A stretch of DNA of 12,990 nt from the NCBI GenBank assembly GCA_004557655.1, contig SFGJ01000033.1, positions 1-12,990 on the forward strand, in the 5' to 3' direction. Position numbers and translations under genes: made by a program. Source of the DNA: Clostridiales bacterium. Its GTDB lineage: Bacteria > Bacillota > Clostridia > Oscillospirales > Oscillospiraceae. The notes under the pieces are model-generated. The model saw nothing but the letters and a program-made list of their open reading frames with translations, searched no databases and was not told the origin of the DNA. Positions 6,732 through 12,990 of this stretch are shown here, piece after piece. Positions within the stretch are counted from its first letter, which is position 1, and every line of letters begins with the position of its first letter.

Positions 6732-8201
6732 TTATTCTTCCTCCCGGGAGATGGGCAGCCGGATAGTCACCACGGTGCCGCCGCCCTCGGCGTTGGCGAT
6801 GTCAAAGGTTCCCTCATGGAGGCGGACGATCTCATCACACACTGCAAGGCCGATGCCGCTGCCCCGGGCCTTGGAGCTGCCCTTATAGAATTTCTGCTTC
6901 ACATAGGGAAGCTCCGCCTCCGGGATGCCGGGGCCGAAGTCCCGCACCCGCACCGCGTAGCAGTCTTCCTCCCGCTCCATGGATACCACGATGCGCTTGC
7001 CGGAGCCGCCGTGCTTGGCGGCATTGTCCAGCACATTGCACAGCACCTGCTTCAGCCGCTCCGGGTCGCCGGTGATGGGCTGATCGAGCATCTCCCCGGC
7101 GTTTACATACTCCAGGTCAATGCCATCCTGATGGAACAGCTCACGGTATGTATAGATGGCATCCTCCACCTCGGCCTGCAAGTCCATCTGCTCCACCCGC
7201 AGGGTAAAGCGGCCGTCTTCGATCTTAGAGAACTCCAGCAGCTCCTCCACCATATTGGTAAGCCTGCGGGATTCACGGAGGATGATCCGCACGCCCCGGC
7301 GCAGCTGCTCGGTGTCGCCGCTGTCATCAGCCAGCAGGGTCTCGCCCCAGCCGTTGATAGCCGTCAGCGGGGTGCGCAGCTCATGGGACACGGAGGAAAT
7401 AAACTCCGTCTGCATCTTTTCACTCTGGCTGATCTGCTGGGACATCTGGTTGATATTGTCCACCAGCTCCCCCATCTCGTCGTCAAACCTGTTGGGGATC
7501 TGGATACCGTAGCTGCCGCCGGAAATGCGCTTAGCCGCCTCCGTCACCTCTGCCACCGGCAGGGCAACCTTGCGCATGAAGGCCAGATTCACCCCCAGCA
7601 CCACGCCGCTGATCACCACTGCGATGCCCATAATGACCAGGGTCAGCAGCAGCACCTGCTTATCCAGTGCGCGGGTAGCCGTGACCAAACGCATAACGCC
7701 CACCACGCTGCCGTCAAACTGCAAGGGAGCCGACACCGCCAGAATATTCTCTCCGGTGAGGGGATCCTTGCCGGAATACGTTTCCATCCTGCCGCCGTCC
7801 AAGGAACGGCGGATCTCCGGAGTCTCCGGTGTCAGGCCGATGATCTGGCCGCGGCTGGAGATGTCGATGCGGCCGCTTTTGTCCAGAAACTGCAGCTCAA
7901 TGGTATCCGCCGATTCAAAATTGTCGGCAAAGCGCACGGCGCTGCGGTAATACTCGGTGTAACTGACCATGACATAGGTGTTGAAGTAGCTCACGCCGGC
8001 CCGGGCCTTGCTCTCCAGGGCGGAGCGGGCATTGCTGTAATAGTTGGCCATCAGGATCACTGAGGTCATGGCGGCGATGAACAGCAGAATGATGATCACC
8101 GGGAAAACGCTGCCCATGATCCAGCGGCGGCGCATACCCACCACCCGCCGCTTTCTCCTGGGAGCGGACTTGCCCGCTTCCTCAAATCTCTCCTGCATCA
8201 T
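6732..8201 (-). CDS. Sensor histidine kinase, PhoR/WalK-like
   Basis: This is a membrane-bound sensor kinase that autophosphorylates a histidine and passes the phosphate to its partner regulator, encoded just upstream. The protein has 489 residues from the ATG at 8201. In order: a basic N-terminus (PRRKRRVVGMRRRW), transmembrane helix 1 (about 29-50), an extracytoplasmic sensor part (about 51-182, Cache/PAS-like in size), transmembrane helix 2 (about 184-206), HAMP linker (about 207-260), the HisKA dimerisation domain with phospho-acceptor H273 in SSVSHELRTPL, and the HATPase_c domain with the N box (NVLDNAAKHG), DFGPGIP, and RGSGIGLAV. All key residues are present. The ATG overlaps the regulator stop as ATGA, indicating translational coupling; an in-frame GTG lies nine bases earlier. 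The signal is unknown. The symbol is left blank because phoR, walK, resE and similar cannot be told apart here. Confidence 0.93.
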   Translation of the reverse strand: MMQERFEEAGKSAPRRKRRVVGMRRRWIMGSVFPVIIILLFIAAMTSVILMANYYSNARSALESKARAGVSYFNTYVMVSYTEYYRSAVRFADNFESADTIELQFLDKSGRIDISSRGQIIGLTPETPEIRRSLDGGRMETYSGKDPLTGENILAVSAPLQFDGSVVGVMRLVTATRALDKQVLLLTLVIMGIAVVISGVVLGVNLAFMRKVALPVAEVTEAAKRISGGSYGIQIPNRFDDEMGELVDNINQMSQQISQSEKMQTEFISSVSHELRTPLTAINGWGETLLADDSGDTEQLRRGVRIILRESRRLTNMVEELLEFSKIEDGRFTLRVEQMDLQAEVEDAIYTYRELFHQDGIDLEYVNAGEMLDQPITGDPERLKQVLCNVLDNAAKHGGSGKRIVVSMEREEDCYAVRVRDFGPGIPEAELPYVKQKFYKGSSKARGSGIGLAVCDEIVRLHEGTFDIANAEGGGTVVTIRLPISREEE

Positions 8202-8881
8202 GCTTCCCACTTATAGCCGTATCCCCAGACCGTGGTGATATAGGCGGGGTTGGTGGCGTTGTCCTCGATTTTCAGGCGCAGACGGCGGATGTTCACATCC
8301 ACGATCTTCAGCTCGCCGAAATAGTCCCGGCCCCATACCAGGTCCAGGATCTCCTCCCGGGACAGGGCCTTACCCGGGTTCTCCATAAACATCTTCATGA
8401 TGGCATATTCCATCTGGGTCAGCTTAATGCGCTGGCCGTCCTTTTCCAGGGTGCGGTTGCGGGTGTTGAGCACAAAAGGCGGCTGGTTGATCCGGTCCGC
8501 CGTCTCGTCGGCCACGCCGGAGCGGCGCATGAGCGCGTCCACCCGGGCCGTCAGCTCCGCCGGAGAGAAGGGCTTTGTCACATAGTCGTCGGCCCCGGTC
8601 ATAAGCCCCGTGACCTTGTCCATTTCCTGAGAGCGGGCCGTGAGCATGATGATACCAATGCGCAGATTGGTGGCCCGGATGCGGCGGCAGACCTCGAATC
8701 CGTCAATGCCCGGCAGCATGATGTCCAGCAGTGCCACACGGGTGTCGGGATTCTCCTGGAGCTTTTCCAGTGCCTCCTCGCCGCTCTCGGCCTCAATGAC
8801 GTCATAGCCCGCGCGGCGCAGATTGATGACAATGAAGCTGCGGATGCTGCTCTCATCCTCCAAAACCAAAACCTTTTTCAT
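8198..8881 (-). CDS. OmpR/PhoP-family response regulator
   Basis: This DNA-binding response regulator (227 residues) pairs with the kinase that overlaps its stop codon. The receiver domain (1-118) has the acidic pocket E8/D9, phospho-acceptor D53 in LLDIMLPGIDG, switch threonine T81 in MLTARS and K103 in VTKPF. The C-terminal winged-helix domain (about 130-227) contains LTQMEYAIMKMFMENPG, the SREEILDLVWG segment, the recognition-helix region VDVNIRRLRLKIE, and the terminal hairpin ITTVWGYGYKWE, all typical of OmpR/PhoB members. ATG 8881 has GGGAGG seven bases upstream. It lies 16 bases after the lipoprotein gene, so lipoprotein, regulator and kinase probably share one transcript. Target genes are unknown; the operon may regulate itself. 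Confidence 0.95.
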   Translation of the reverse strand: MKKVLVLEDESSIRSFIVINLRRAGYDVIEAESGEEALEKLQENPDTRVALLDIMLPGIDGFEVCRRIRATNLRIGIIMLTARSQEMDKVTGLMTGADDYVTKPFSPAELTARVDALMRRSGVADETADRINQPPFVLNTRNRTLEKDGQRIKLTQMEYAIMKMFMENPGKALSREEILDLVWGRDYFGELKIVDVNIRRLRLKIEDNATNPAYITTVWGYGYKWEA

Positions 8882-8897
8882 TGCGTTGCCTCCCCTC

Positions 8898-10211
8898 TCA
8901 ATTCCCGGCGGTCCAGGCCGCGGAGATCAGATAAAAGTGACTGTTGACCCACTCGTTGCTGATGCCTATCTCGTCGCCGGCGTCGGTAATGCGCATGGCA
9001 TAGGCCACATTGGCCCGCTGCATCAGTAGTGTGCGTCCGTTGCTCTGGGCATCCTGTTTGCGGTCCTCGCCGCTGAAGCTGTACAGGTACAGTACCGTTT
9101 CGCCGTTCACCTTCAGTGTCACGCAGGTGCCCTTGTCCGTGGTTTCCAGACGGGTTCCGCTCATTTTGCCGTGCCAGTTATCGTTGAGGACCAGATACCA
9201 GCTATCCGGCAGGTTGTGGTAGGTGTCCATGACCCAGGCGCTGTTGCCCCGGTCGTCAAACCGGAACCAGGAGAACACCTTACCCGGCAGGCGGGAGTAT
9301 CCGTCCACGGGATAGGGAATCTCAATGATGCCGTCGTTGTTGATGTCCTGGGGGCGAAGCTGGCCGAAGGGATACTGCACCTCTGTAATGCCGGTGTTGC
9401 GGTCGGCCCCCACCGTGGCCAGTTGGCCGCCGCGGCTGATCAGAATGTCGGTCATGGCAATATTCCCGGCGCCAATACCGGTAACAAAGGCGGCCTTCTT
9501 CTGGCTGTCCAGCTTGCCGCAGACAATGCTGCCCTGCGCCAGCTCCGCCGCCGTGTAGCTGAGGCGGCAGGCGCCACCCACGGCCATCTCGCCGTTCTGC
9601 CAGCGATAGTGCTCCGCCAGACAGCCGCCCTCCGGATCTGTCCGCAGGAGGAGCAGGTCAAACAGGCCATTGCTGTCCAGATCGTCCACCACATAGCGGA
9701 CATAACCGCTCTGCATCATCACCTCGGCAGGGCCGGATTTGAGACTGTATACGGCCACGGTCTGCACCTGCGTGCTGACCCGCCAGCCCACAGCCACCTC
9801 CAGCCAGCCATCCCCGTTAAAGTCCCGGTAAGAGACGGAGTCGATGGAGGTGCCGCCGGATTCAATAGCACTGTATAGGGAGAACGTCCCCTCTTTCTCC
9901 CGGAAAATCAGGATCTTCAGAGGCTTTTCATCCGCCGTGCGGCGGAAAAAGGCCACCGCTTCCTTCTCCCCGTCGCCGTCCATATCGACCATCTGCAGGG
10001 ACTGGATATTGTTTCCGCCGGCGGGCGCCACATATTCGTATCCGTCTTCCAGGAATGTATTGAGCATATCGGACAGACCCATATACTCCACCGGCACCTT
10101 GGGCAGGGTAAACAGGTTTTCCACTGAGGTCTCCAGAGAGCAGCCGCACAAGTCCAGCACCAGCGCAAGTCCGGCCAGCAGGATCGGTATTCTCTTCACG
10201 GTGGGCTTCAC
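8898..10211 (-). CDS. Lipoprotein with FG-GAP/VCBS-like calcium-loop repeats
   Basis: The product is a predicted outer-face membrane lipoprotein of 437 residues. It starts MKPTVKR, has a hydrophobic signal (8-20) and a lipobox LCGC with the acylated cysteine at C24. The mature part carries repeated DxDxDG-type loops: DMDGDGEKE (76-84), DFNGDGWLE (130-138), DLDSNGLFD (177-185) and DINNDGIIE (289-297). Such loops occur in FG-GAP/VCBS beta-propellers and bind calcium. I start it at GTG 10211 because the GGGGAGGG site (10218-10225) is seven bases from this codon but directly touches the ATG at 10217. No enzymatic motif is seen. Its place 16 bases before a two-component pair suggests an accessory sensing or modulating role for the kinase, which is inference. 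Similar solitary lipoproteins are usually annotated as VCBS-repeat proteins. Confidence 0.8.
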   Translation of the reverse strand: MKPTVKRIPILLAGLALVLDLCGCSLETSVENLFTLPKVPVEYMGLSDMLNTFLEDGYEYVAPAGGNNIQSLQMVDMDGDGEKEAVAFFRRTADEKPLKILIFREKEGTFSLYSAIESGGTSIDSVSYRDFNGDGWLEVAVGWRVSTQVQTVAVYSLKSGPAEVMMQSGYVRYVVDDLDSNGLFDLLLLRTDPEGGCLAEHYRWQNGEMAVGGACRLSYTAAELAQGSIVCGKLDSQKKAAFVTGIGAGNIAMTDILISRGGQLATVGADRNTGITEVQYPFGQLRPQDINNDGIIEIPYPVDGYSRLPGKVFSWFRFDDRGNSAWVMDTYHNLPDSWYLVLNDNWHGKMSGTRLETTDKGTCVTLKVNGETVLYLYSFSGEDRKQDAQSNGRTLLMQRANVAYAMRITDAGDEIGISNEWVNSHFYLISAAWTAGN

Positions 10212-10248
10212 GGCCATCCCTCCCCATTTTCATTCTTATTCAGAATAT

Positions 10249-10254
10249 AGTATA
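10249..10254 (-). promoter_or_regulatory. Probable -10 element for the lipoprotein/two-component operon
   Basis: On the minus strand the sequence TGTGGTATACT ends in TATACT, a good -10 hexamer, about 38 bases before the GTG at 10211. No convincing -35 lies 16-18 bases upstream. It may be used weakly or need an activator. The overlapping TATATT just downstream is an alternative. Confidence 0.4.
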
Positions 10255-10332
10255 CCACACCGTTCCGGCTTTGGGTAGTCTTTGTTTTTCATTTCTCCGG
10301 GGCAAAAACAGCGGCAGGCGTGAATTTTCCTC

Positions 10333-10361
10333 TTGAAATACACCGGAAAGTGCGCTATAAT
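10333..10361 (+). promoter_or_regulatory. Promoter of tRNA-Leu
   Basis: A -35 element TTGAAA (10333-10338) and a consensus -10 element TATAAT (10356-10361) are separated by exactly 17 bases. The tRNA begins 12 bases after the -10. This is a strong vegetative sigma-A promoter, as expected for a stable RNA gene. Confidence 0.85.
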
Positions 10362-10373
10362 AGCAAAGCACCT

Positions 10374-10460
10374 GCCGGTGTGATGGAATTGGTAGACGTA
10401 GTGGACTCAAAATCCACCGCTGGCGACAGCGTGCCGGTTCGAGTCCGGCCACCGGCACCA
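10374..10460 (+). tRNA. tRNA-Leu (anticodon CAA)
   Basis: This 87-base class II tRNA folds with acceptor stem GCCGGTG/CACCGGC, a D-loop region ATTGGTAGAC, anticodon stem GTGGA/TCCAC around the loop CTCAAAA (anticodon CAA, decoding UUG), a long variable arm GCTGGCGACAGC, and the T-loop GTTCGAGTC. The discriminator is A, and CCA is encoded. The long variable arm, the A discriminator and the anticodon all fit leucine. It stands alone between its promoter and a terminator, directly at the change from GC-rich backbone to the AT-richer surface-protein cluster. Confidence 0.97.
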
Positions 10461-10461
10461 T

Positions 10462-10515
10462 ATCGAGTGTTCATAACCAACCTGAGAGTTGGATGTGGAC
10501 ACTCGATTTCTTTTT
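10462..10515 (+). terminator. Rho-independent terminator after tRNA-Leu
   Basis: ATCGAGTGT (10462-10470) pairs with ACACTCGAT (10499-10507), extended by a wobble and a C-G pair. An inner hairpin CCAAC/GTTGG (10477-10481 with 10488-10492) sits inside, and the run TTTCTTTTT follows. It begins one base after the tRNA CCA end. Confidence 0.8.
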
Positions 10516-10578
10516 GCCTACATTTTGTATCTTCTTGTATGTATGAGCAGGGATTATTTTCGGGTTTCCTCCCGGTAA

Positions 10579-10824
10579 TTGTGCCGTCTTGCAAGCCTCG
10601 GCAGTTCCAGATATTTAGATACAAGCGTAGGCAATGACTATCAGAACAAAGACCTGATTGCCGACTTTAGCTGGTGGGTGGAGGAAACAGAAAATCTTGA
10701 TTCTCCGCAGGCGGGCGATTCATTCAATCTATATTTATGGCTGTGCATTGCTTCAGGCTCATTGTTACTGCTGATTTTTCTTTGGAGGAAGCGCAAAAAG
10801 GAGGACACGGCCGATGAGCGATAA
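10579..10824 (+). pseudogene. 5'-truncated TasA-like surface protein with C-terminal wall-sorting signal
   Basis: The frame encodes at most 81 residues from a TTG at 10579, preceded at once by an in-frame TAA and with no ribosome binding site. Its content looks like the end of a larger protein. GNDYQNKDLIADFSWWVEE resembles the last strand of SipW/TasA-type domains; compare GNEYQGLSIDGIGITVV in the gene at 12024. Next come a sorting-like motif SPQAGD (42-47), a hydrophobic helix (about 50-69) and a basic tail RKRKKE. That layout, motif plus membrane span plus charged tail, is a sortase substrate terminus; the motif resembles the S/N-P-x-T-G type with Ala in place of Thr. The N-terminal signal peptide and main domain are missing, so I call it a remnant. 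The stop codon overlaps the start of the next gene by 11 bases, showing that the full gene once headed this operon. Confidence 0.65.
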
Positions 10825-11362
10825 CAGTAAAACCGCAAAGAAACTGACCGGCAGCATTATCGCCGTGATTGTTTTGGCTATCTGCCTGTGCATCACCACC
10901 TTTGCTCTCGTGTGGGCTACGGTTTCGGTTGATAATAACCTCTTTCATACCGGCAAAGTTAAAATAAATCTGAATGACGGTAAGCCGGTTATAGAGGAGC
11001 ACGAATTTCTGTTTGAACCGGGTATGACGGTTAAAAAAGACTTCTTTATTGAGAACCAAAGCACATGGGATGTTTATTACAAGCTGTATTTTGACAATGT
11101 CGCAGGCGGCCTTGCCGATGTACTTCAAATCACTGTCAAGGACGGAGAGAAAACCTTGTATAAAGGCACGGCGGCAGAGCTTAAGCGCGAGGCTGTGGGA
11201 GCATCGGAGGATATACTCCGACTTAATGAACGGCGGGAATTAACCGTTTATTTCTACTTTCCCGAAGAAGCAGGAAACAGTGCACAGAATCTGACATTGA
11301 CATTTGATATGTGCGCAGACGCGGTACAAGCCAAGAACAACCCAAACAAGTTGTTTGACTAA
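10814..11362 (+). CDS. TasA/camelysin-like protein with SipW-type signal peptide
   Basis: The product is a 182-residue exported protein. The N-terminus has a short charged stretch, a hydrophobic helix (about 13-35) and then FALVWATVSVDNNLFHTG, followed by KVKINLNDG. This matches the pattern of SipW-processed TasA and CalY proteins, where the signal ends in a T-F/W-A motif and the mature part begins with a conserved stretch ending TG or SG plus a beta-strand. Further landmarks are FLFEPGMTVKKDFFIEN (65-81) and DVYYKLYFDNVAGGLAD (86-102), typical of these beta-sandwich proteins. The end, ADAVQAKNNPNKLFD, is also characteristic. TasA forms biofilm fibres in Bacillus; a matrix or fibre role here is inference. 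AGGAGG precedes ATG 10814 by nine bases. The gene overlaps the preceding remnant and lies 10 bases before the 16-codon frame. Confidence 0.85.
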   Translation: MSDNSKTAKKLTGSIIAVIVLAICLCITTFALVWATVSVDNNLFHTGKVKINLNDGKPVIEEHEFLFEPGMTVKKDFFIENQSTWDVYYKLYFDNVAGGLADVLQITVKDGEKTLYKGTAAELKREAVGASEDILRLNERRELTVYFYFPEEAGNSAQNLTLTFDMCADAVQAKNNPNKLFD

Positions 11363-11372
11363 GGAGTGAAAC

Positions 11373-11423
11373 ATGAAAACTGGTAAAATAAGGAAATTTT
11401 CGGAGGGGAGGGTGCGCCTATGA
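11373..11423 (+). CDS. 16-residue basic peptide frame coupled to the next gene
   Basis: ATG 11373 stands behind AAGGAG with good spacing and encodes MKTGKIRKFSEGRVRL. Its stop TGA overlaps the start of the following gene as ATGA. The peptide is strongly basic and matches nothing I know. It may be a leader that couples translation, or the remnant of a longer gene that was lost. The start signal and the overlap are seen directly; expression and function are inferred. Confidence 0.4.
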   Translation: MKTGKIRKFSEGRVRL

Positions 11424-11917
11424 GCAATACAGAAAAGGAAAACCCCGACAGTATTAAATCCGAAAAATGTATCTTATGCGGTAAGGATACCTATATCCCT
11501 TTTAATGAGCCCATAGACAAACGCAAGTATTACATAAGAGGCAGTGGGCAACTTTGCGGTAATTGTTATTATGCCTTGTATCCTTATGTTTTGGGTAAAT
11601 ACGAAACCAATATCCCGAAGGTCGGCAGATTCTTTATGTTTTTGAAGACCACGCCCGGATATATAGTATGTATTCTAATTCCCTTTCTTTTGCTTATTTT
11701 GCTTCAGGGAATCAACTGTATAAGGCTCTTCCGCCGCTATAAGCTTGAACAGATGGCGGAAATGAAGGAGGAGCGCGCAAAGATAGAAGAGGAGCGTGCC
11801 GAAAGTCAGAAAATGATGGCGGAGCTGCTTGCGCTCAAAGCACAGCTTGCAGGGCAACAGACGGATACGGCTGTGAATGAGTCCGACCAAACGGGAGACG
11901 TTTCGGAAAATCAATAA
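11420..11917 (+). CDS. Membrane protein with zinc-ribbon-like head and coiled-coil tail
   Basis: The product has 165 residues. The N-terminal part has two cysteine pairs, C17-x2-C20 (CILCGKD) and C46-x2-C49 (LCGNCYY), with the intervening IPFNEPIDKRKYYIRGSGQL. This layout predicts a four-cysteine zinc ribbon. One transmembrane helix follows (about 80-101), then RLFRRYK and a long charged helix (about 106-146; EERAKIEEERAESQ) expected to form a coiled coil, then an acidic, polar end. The basic residues after the helix suggest that the tail faces the cytoplasm, but K and R residues also precede the helix, so the topology is unsettled. It is not a signal peptidase: no Ser-Lys catalytic motifs are present. 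Its start overlaps the stop of the 16-codon frame, and GGAGGGGAGGG lies upstream. The location between two SipW-type protein genes suggests a role in their export or assembly; this is inference. Confidence 0.7.
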   Translation: MSNTEKENPDSIKSEKCILCGKDTYIPFNEPIDKRKYYIRGSGQLCGNCYYALYPYVLGKYETNIPKVGRFFMFLKTTPGYIVCILIPFLLLILLQGINCIRLFRRYKLEQMAEMKEERAKIEEERAESQKMMAELLALKAQLAGQQTDTAVNESDQTGDVSENQ

Positions 11918-11918
11918 T

Positions 11919-11947
11919 TCGATTTTTAGGCTGTTACCTCGATTTTT
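11919..11947. repeat. Direct repeat TCGATTTTT, two copies 20 bp apart
   Basis: TCGATTTTT occurs at 11919-11927 and 11939-11947 in the 106-base gap between the zinc-ribbon protein and the next gene. The gap is AT-rich, with no clear promoter or hairpin. The repeat may be a regulator site or chance in AT-rich DNA. Confidence 0.3.
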
Positions 11948-12023
11948 GTATGATGTAAACGACGAAATGCCGATTACATAGTGTTATTTCAAGTGAAAAA
12001 ATAAATTTTTGGAGGAAAAGACA

Positions 12024-12990
12024 ATGAATAACACAAAGACAATGAAGCGCACGCTGTTGTCTTCCGTTATGGCAATGCTTATTTGCGTTGCAATGCTTAT
12101 CGGAACGACATTTGCGTGGTTCACCGACTCCGCAAGTACAGCGGTAAACAAGATTCAGGCAGGTACGCTTGATATTGAACTTCAGTATCAAAAAGCAAAC
12201 GGCACTTGGGAAGATGCCGAAGGCAAAACCCTTGATTTCAAAAAGCCTTCCGGTCACGAAAATGAGAGTATTCTTTGGGAACCCGGTTGTACTTATGAAC
12301 TTCCGGCAATCCGCATCTTAAACAAAGGAAATCTTGCCCTTAAGTATAAGCTTGCAATTACCGGCATAAAGGGAGATGCCAAGCTTAATGAAGCAATTGT
12401 ATGGACTAACGGTACAGACGAATTATTATCACAGTATGAAGGAACAATGATTCCCGGTCAGAACGATAATGTAACCGAATCTATTGTTATCAAAGGTCAC
12501 ATGAAAGAAGAAGCCGGCAACGAGTATCAGGGCCTGTCCATCGACGGCATCGGCATCACCGTTGTTGCCACGCAGGATACTGTTGAGAGCGACAGCTTCG
12601 GCAATGATTATGATGCAAATGCGGAGTATCTTTATGATGCAAATGCGGGGTCTCATGTCCGGGTAAGCAGCGTCTCCGATATCAAAGACGCGCTGGCTAA
12701 TGGAGGCGGCAACATCGTCTTGGCAAGCGATGTCACCGTTGACGACCCCTATCTGCATATAGGGAAGGACGCTTCCATCAACTTCAACGGCAACACCCTG
12801 AGGGGCTCTATTATAAGCAGCGGCAACATCGGCGATCCTCCCAACAATCTCGTGCTGAGCGACCCCAATAACAACGGCGAATACAGCATCGACAGTGAAA
12901 TCTACGGGATAGAAAACGGCAATGGGCAGGCTGCGGCTATCATAGCGACCCATACCACCGTCACCATCGAGAGCGGCAAGTATACCAACG
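12024..12990 (+). CDS. SipW-type secreted protein with TasA-like domain and beta-helix-like region (partial)
   Basis: The gene starts at ATG 12024 with GGAGG eight bases upstream and stays open to the window edge (322 residues seen). The N-terminus has a hydrophobic signal (about 9-29) and the hallmark GTTFAWFTDSASTAVNKIQ followed by AGTLDIEL. It closely follows the TasA/SipW pattern, with cleavage expected around A31. A TasA-like beta domain runs to about residue 185 (ILNKGNLALKYKLAITG in the middle, GNEYQGLSIDGIGITVV at the end). A short linker with the repeated YDANA follows (196-208), then a region beginning VSSVSDIKDALANGGGNIVL and continuing with NFNGNTLRG and VTIESGKYTN. It looks like a right-handed beta-helix adhesin, repeated Gly/Asn-rich strands that usually go on for long. 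Codon use becomes more GC-rich from about 12525, suggesting a fused origin. It is likely a surface adhesin or matrix protein. Confidence 0.85.
   Translation, partial: MNNTKTMKRTLLSSVMAMLICVAMLIGTTFAWFTDSASTAVNKIQAGTLDIELQYQKANGTWEDAEGKTLDFKKPSGHENESILWEPGCTYELPAIRILNKGNLALKYKLAITGIKGDAKLNEAIVWTNGTDELLSQYEGTMIPGQNDNVTESIVIKGHMKEEAGNEYQGLSIDGIGITVVATQDTVESDSFGNDYDANAEYLYDANAGSHVRVSSVSDIKDALANGGGNIVLASDVTVDDPYLHIGKDASINFNGNTLRGSIISSGNIGDPPNNLVLSDPNNNGEYSIDSEIYGIENGNGQAAAIIATHTTVTIESGKYTN
12609..12650 (+). repeat. Tandem 24-bp repeat encoding YDANAEYL / YDANAGSH
   Basis: The 16 bases TATGATGCAAATGCGG occur at 12609-12624 and again at 12633-12648, so the unit is 24 bases (eight codons) and stays in frame. 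It forms the linker between the TasA-like domain and the beta-helix-like region. Confidence 0.75.

Noticed and set aside
6426..8063. Plus-strand open frame of 545 codons
   Set aside because: It is antisense to the kinase and the DUF1385 gene, both of which have complete family motifs. The antisense product shows no domain.
10461..10620. Attachment-site copy of the tRNA-Leu 3' end
   Set aside because: Only a six-base match (GTGCCG, near 10580) was found, which is expected by chance.
10320..10637. Plus-strand open frame running through the tRNA
   Set aside because: It spans the tRNA promoter, the tRNA and its terminator and has no recognisable protein content.

Overview
The window looks like a chromosomal segment of a Gram-positive anaerobe of the class Clostridia, probably an Oscillospiraceae-type gut bacterium. 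The reasons are strong AGGAGG-type ribosome binding sites, a Clostridia/Bacillus-style LexA box, the recA/recX/rimO/pgsA neighbourhood, an OmpR-PhoR two-component system, a DUF1385 (YqhQ-like) membrane protein, and SipW/TasA-type secreted proteins. The genus is inferred; no rRNA or species marker is present.

Layout. (1) About 1-1000, minus strand, visibly less GC-rich than its neighbour: a 45-codon XRE-type helix-turn-helix reading frame that stops inside the DNA-binding domain, and a small secreted protein of unknown function. (2) 1118-6658, minus strand, GC-rich housekeeping genes that probably form one transcript in the order DUF1385 protein, prmC, recA, recX, rimO, pgsA. A well-formed promoter lies in front of this group (-35 TTGCAT, 17-bp spacer, -10 TATACT). 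A near-consensus LexA box overlaps its -35, so the SOS response may drive the whole group, with recA third in line. (3) 6732-10211, minus strand: a lipoprotein with calcium-loop (FG-GAP/VCBS-like) repeats, an OmpR-family response regulator and a sensor histidine kinase, tightly packed, probably one signalling unit. (4) 10333-10515, plus strand: a tRNA-Leu(CAA) gene with an ideal promoter and a Rho-independent terminator.

(5) From about 10580 to the right edge, plus strand, the sequence becomes AT-richer and the genes are of a different kind: the C-terminal remnant of a wall-anchored surface protein, a TasA/camelysin-like exported protein, a 16-codon frame coupled to a membrane protein with a four-cysteine (zinc-ribbon-like) head and a coiled-coil tail, and a large SipW-type secreted protein that continues off the edge as a beta-helix-like domain. 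This resembles an accessory cluster for extracellular matrix or surface fibres. No SipW-type signal peptidase or sortase lies inside the window.

The observations most worth a second look are the LexA-box promoter over the recA group, the TasA-like surface cluster starting with a 5'-truncated gene beside the tRNA, the compositional switch inside the last gene, and three CGTTGCA heptamers at exact 21-bp spacing downstream of pgsA.
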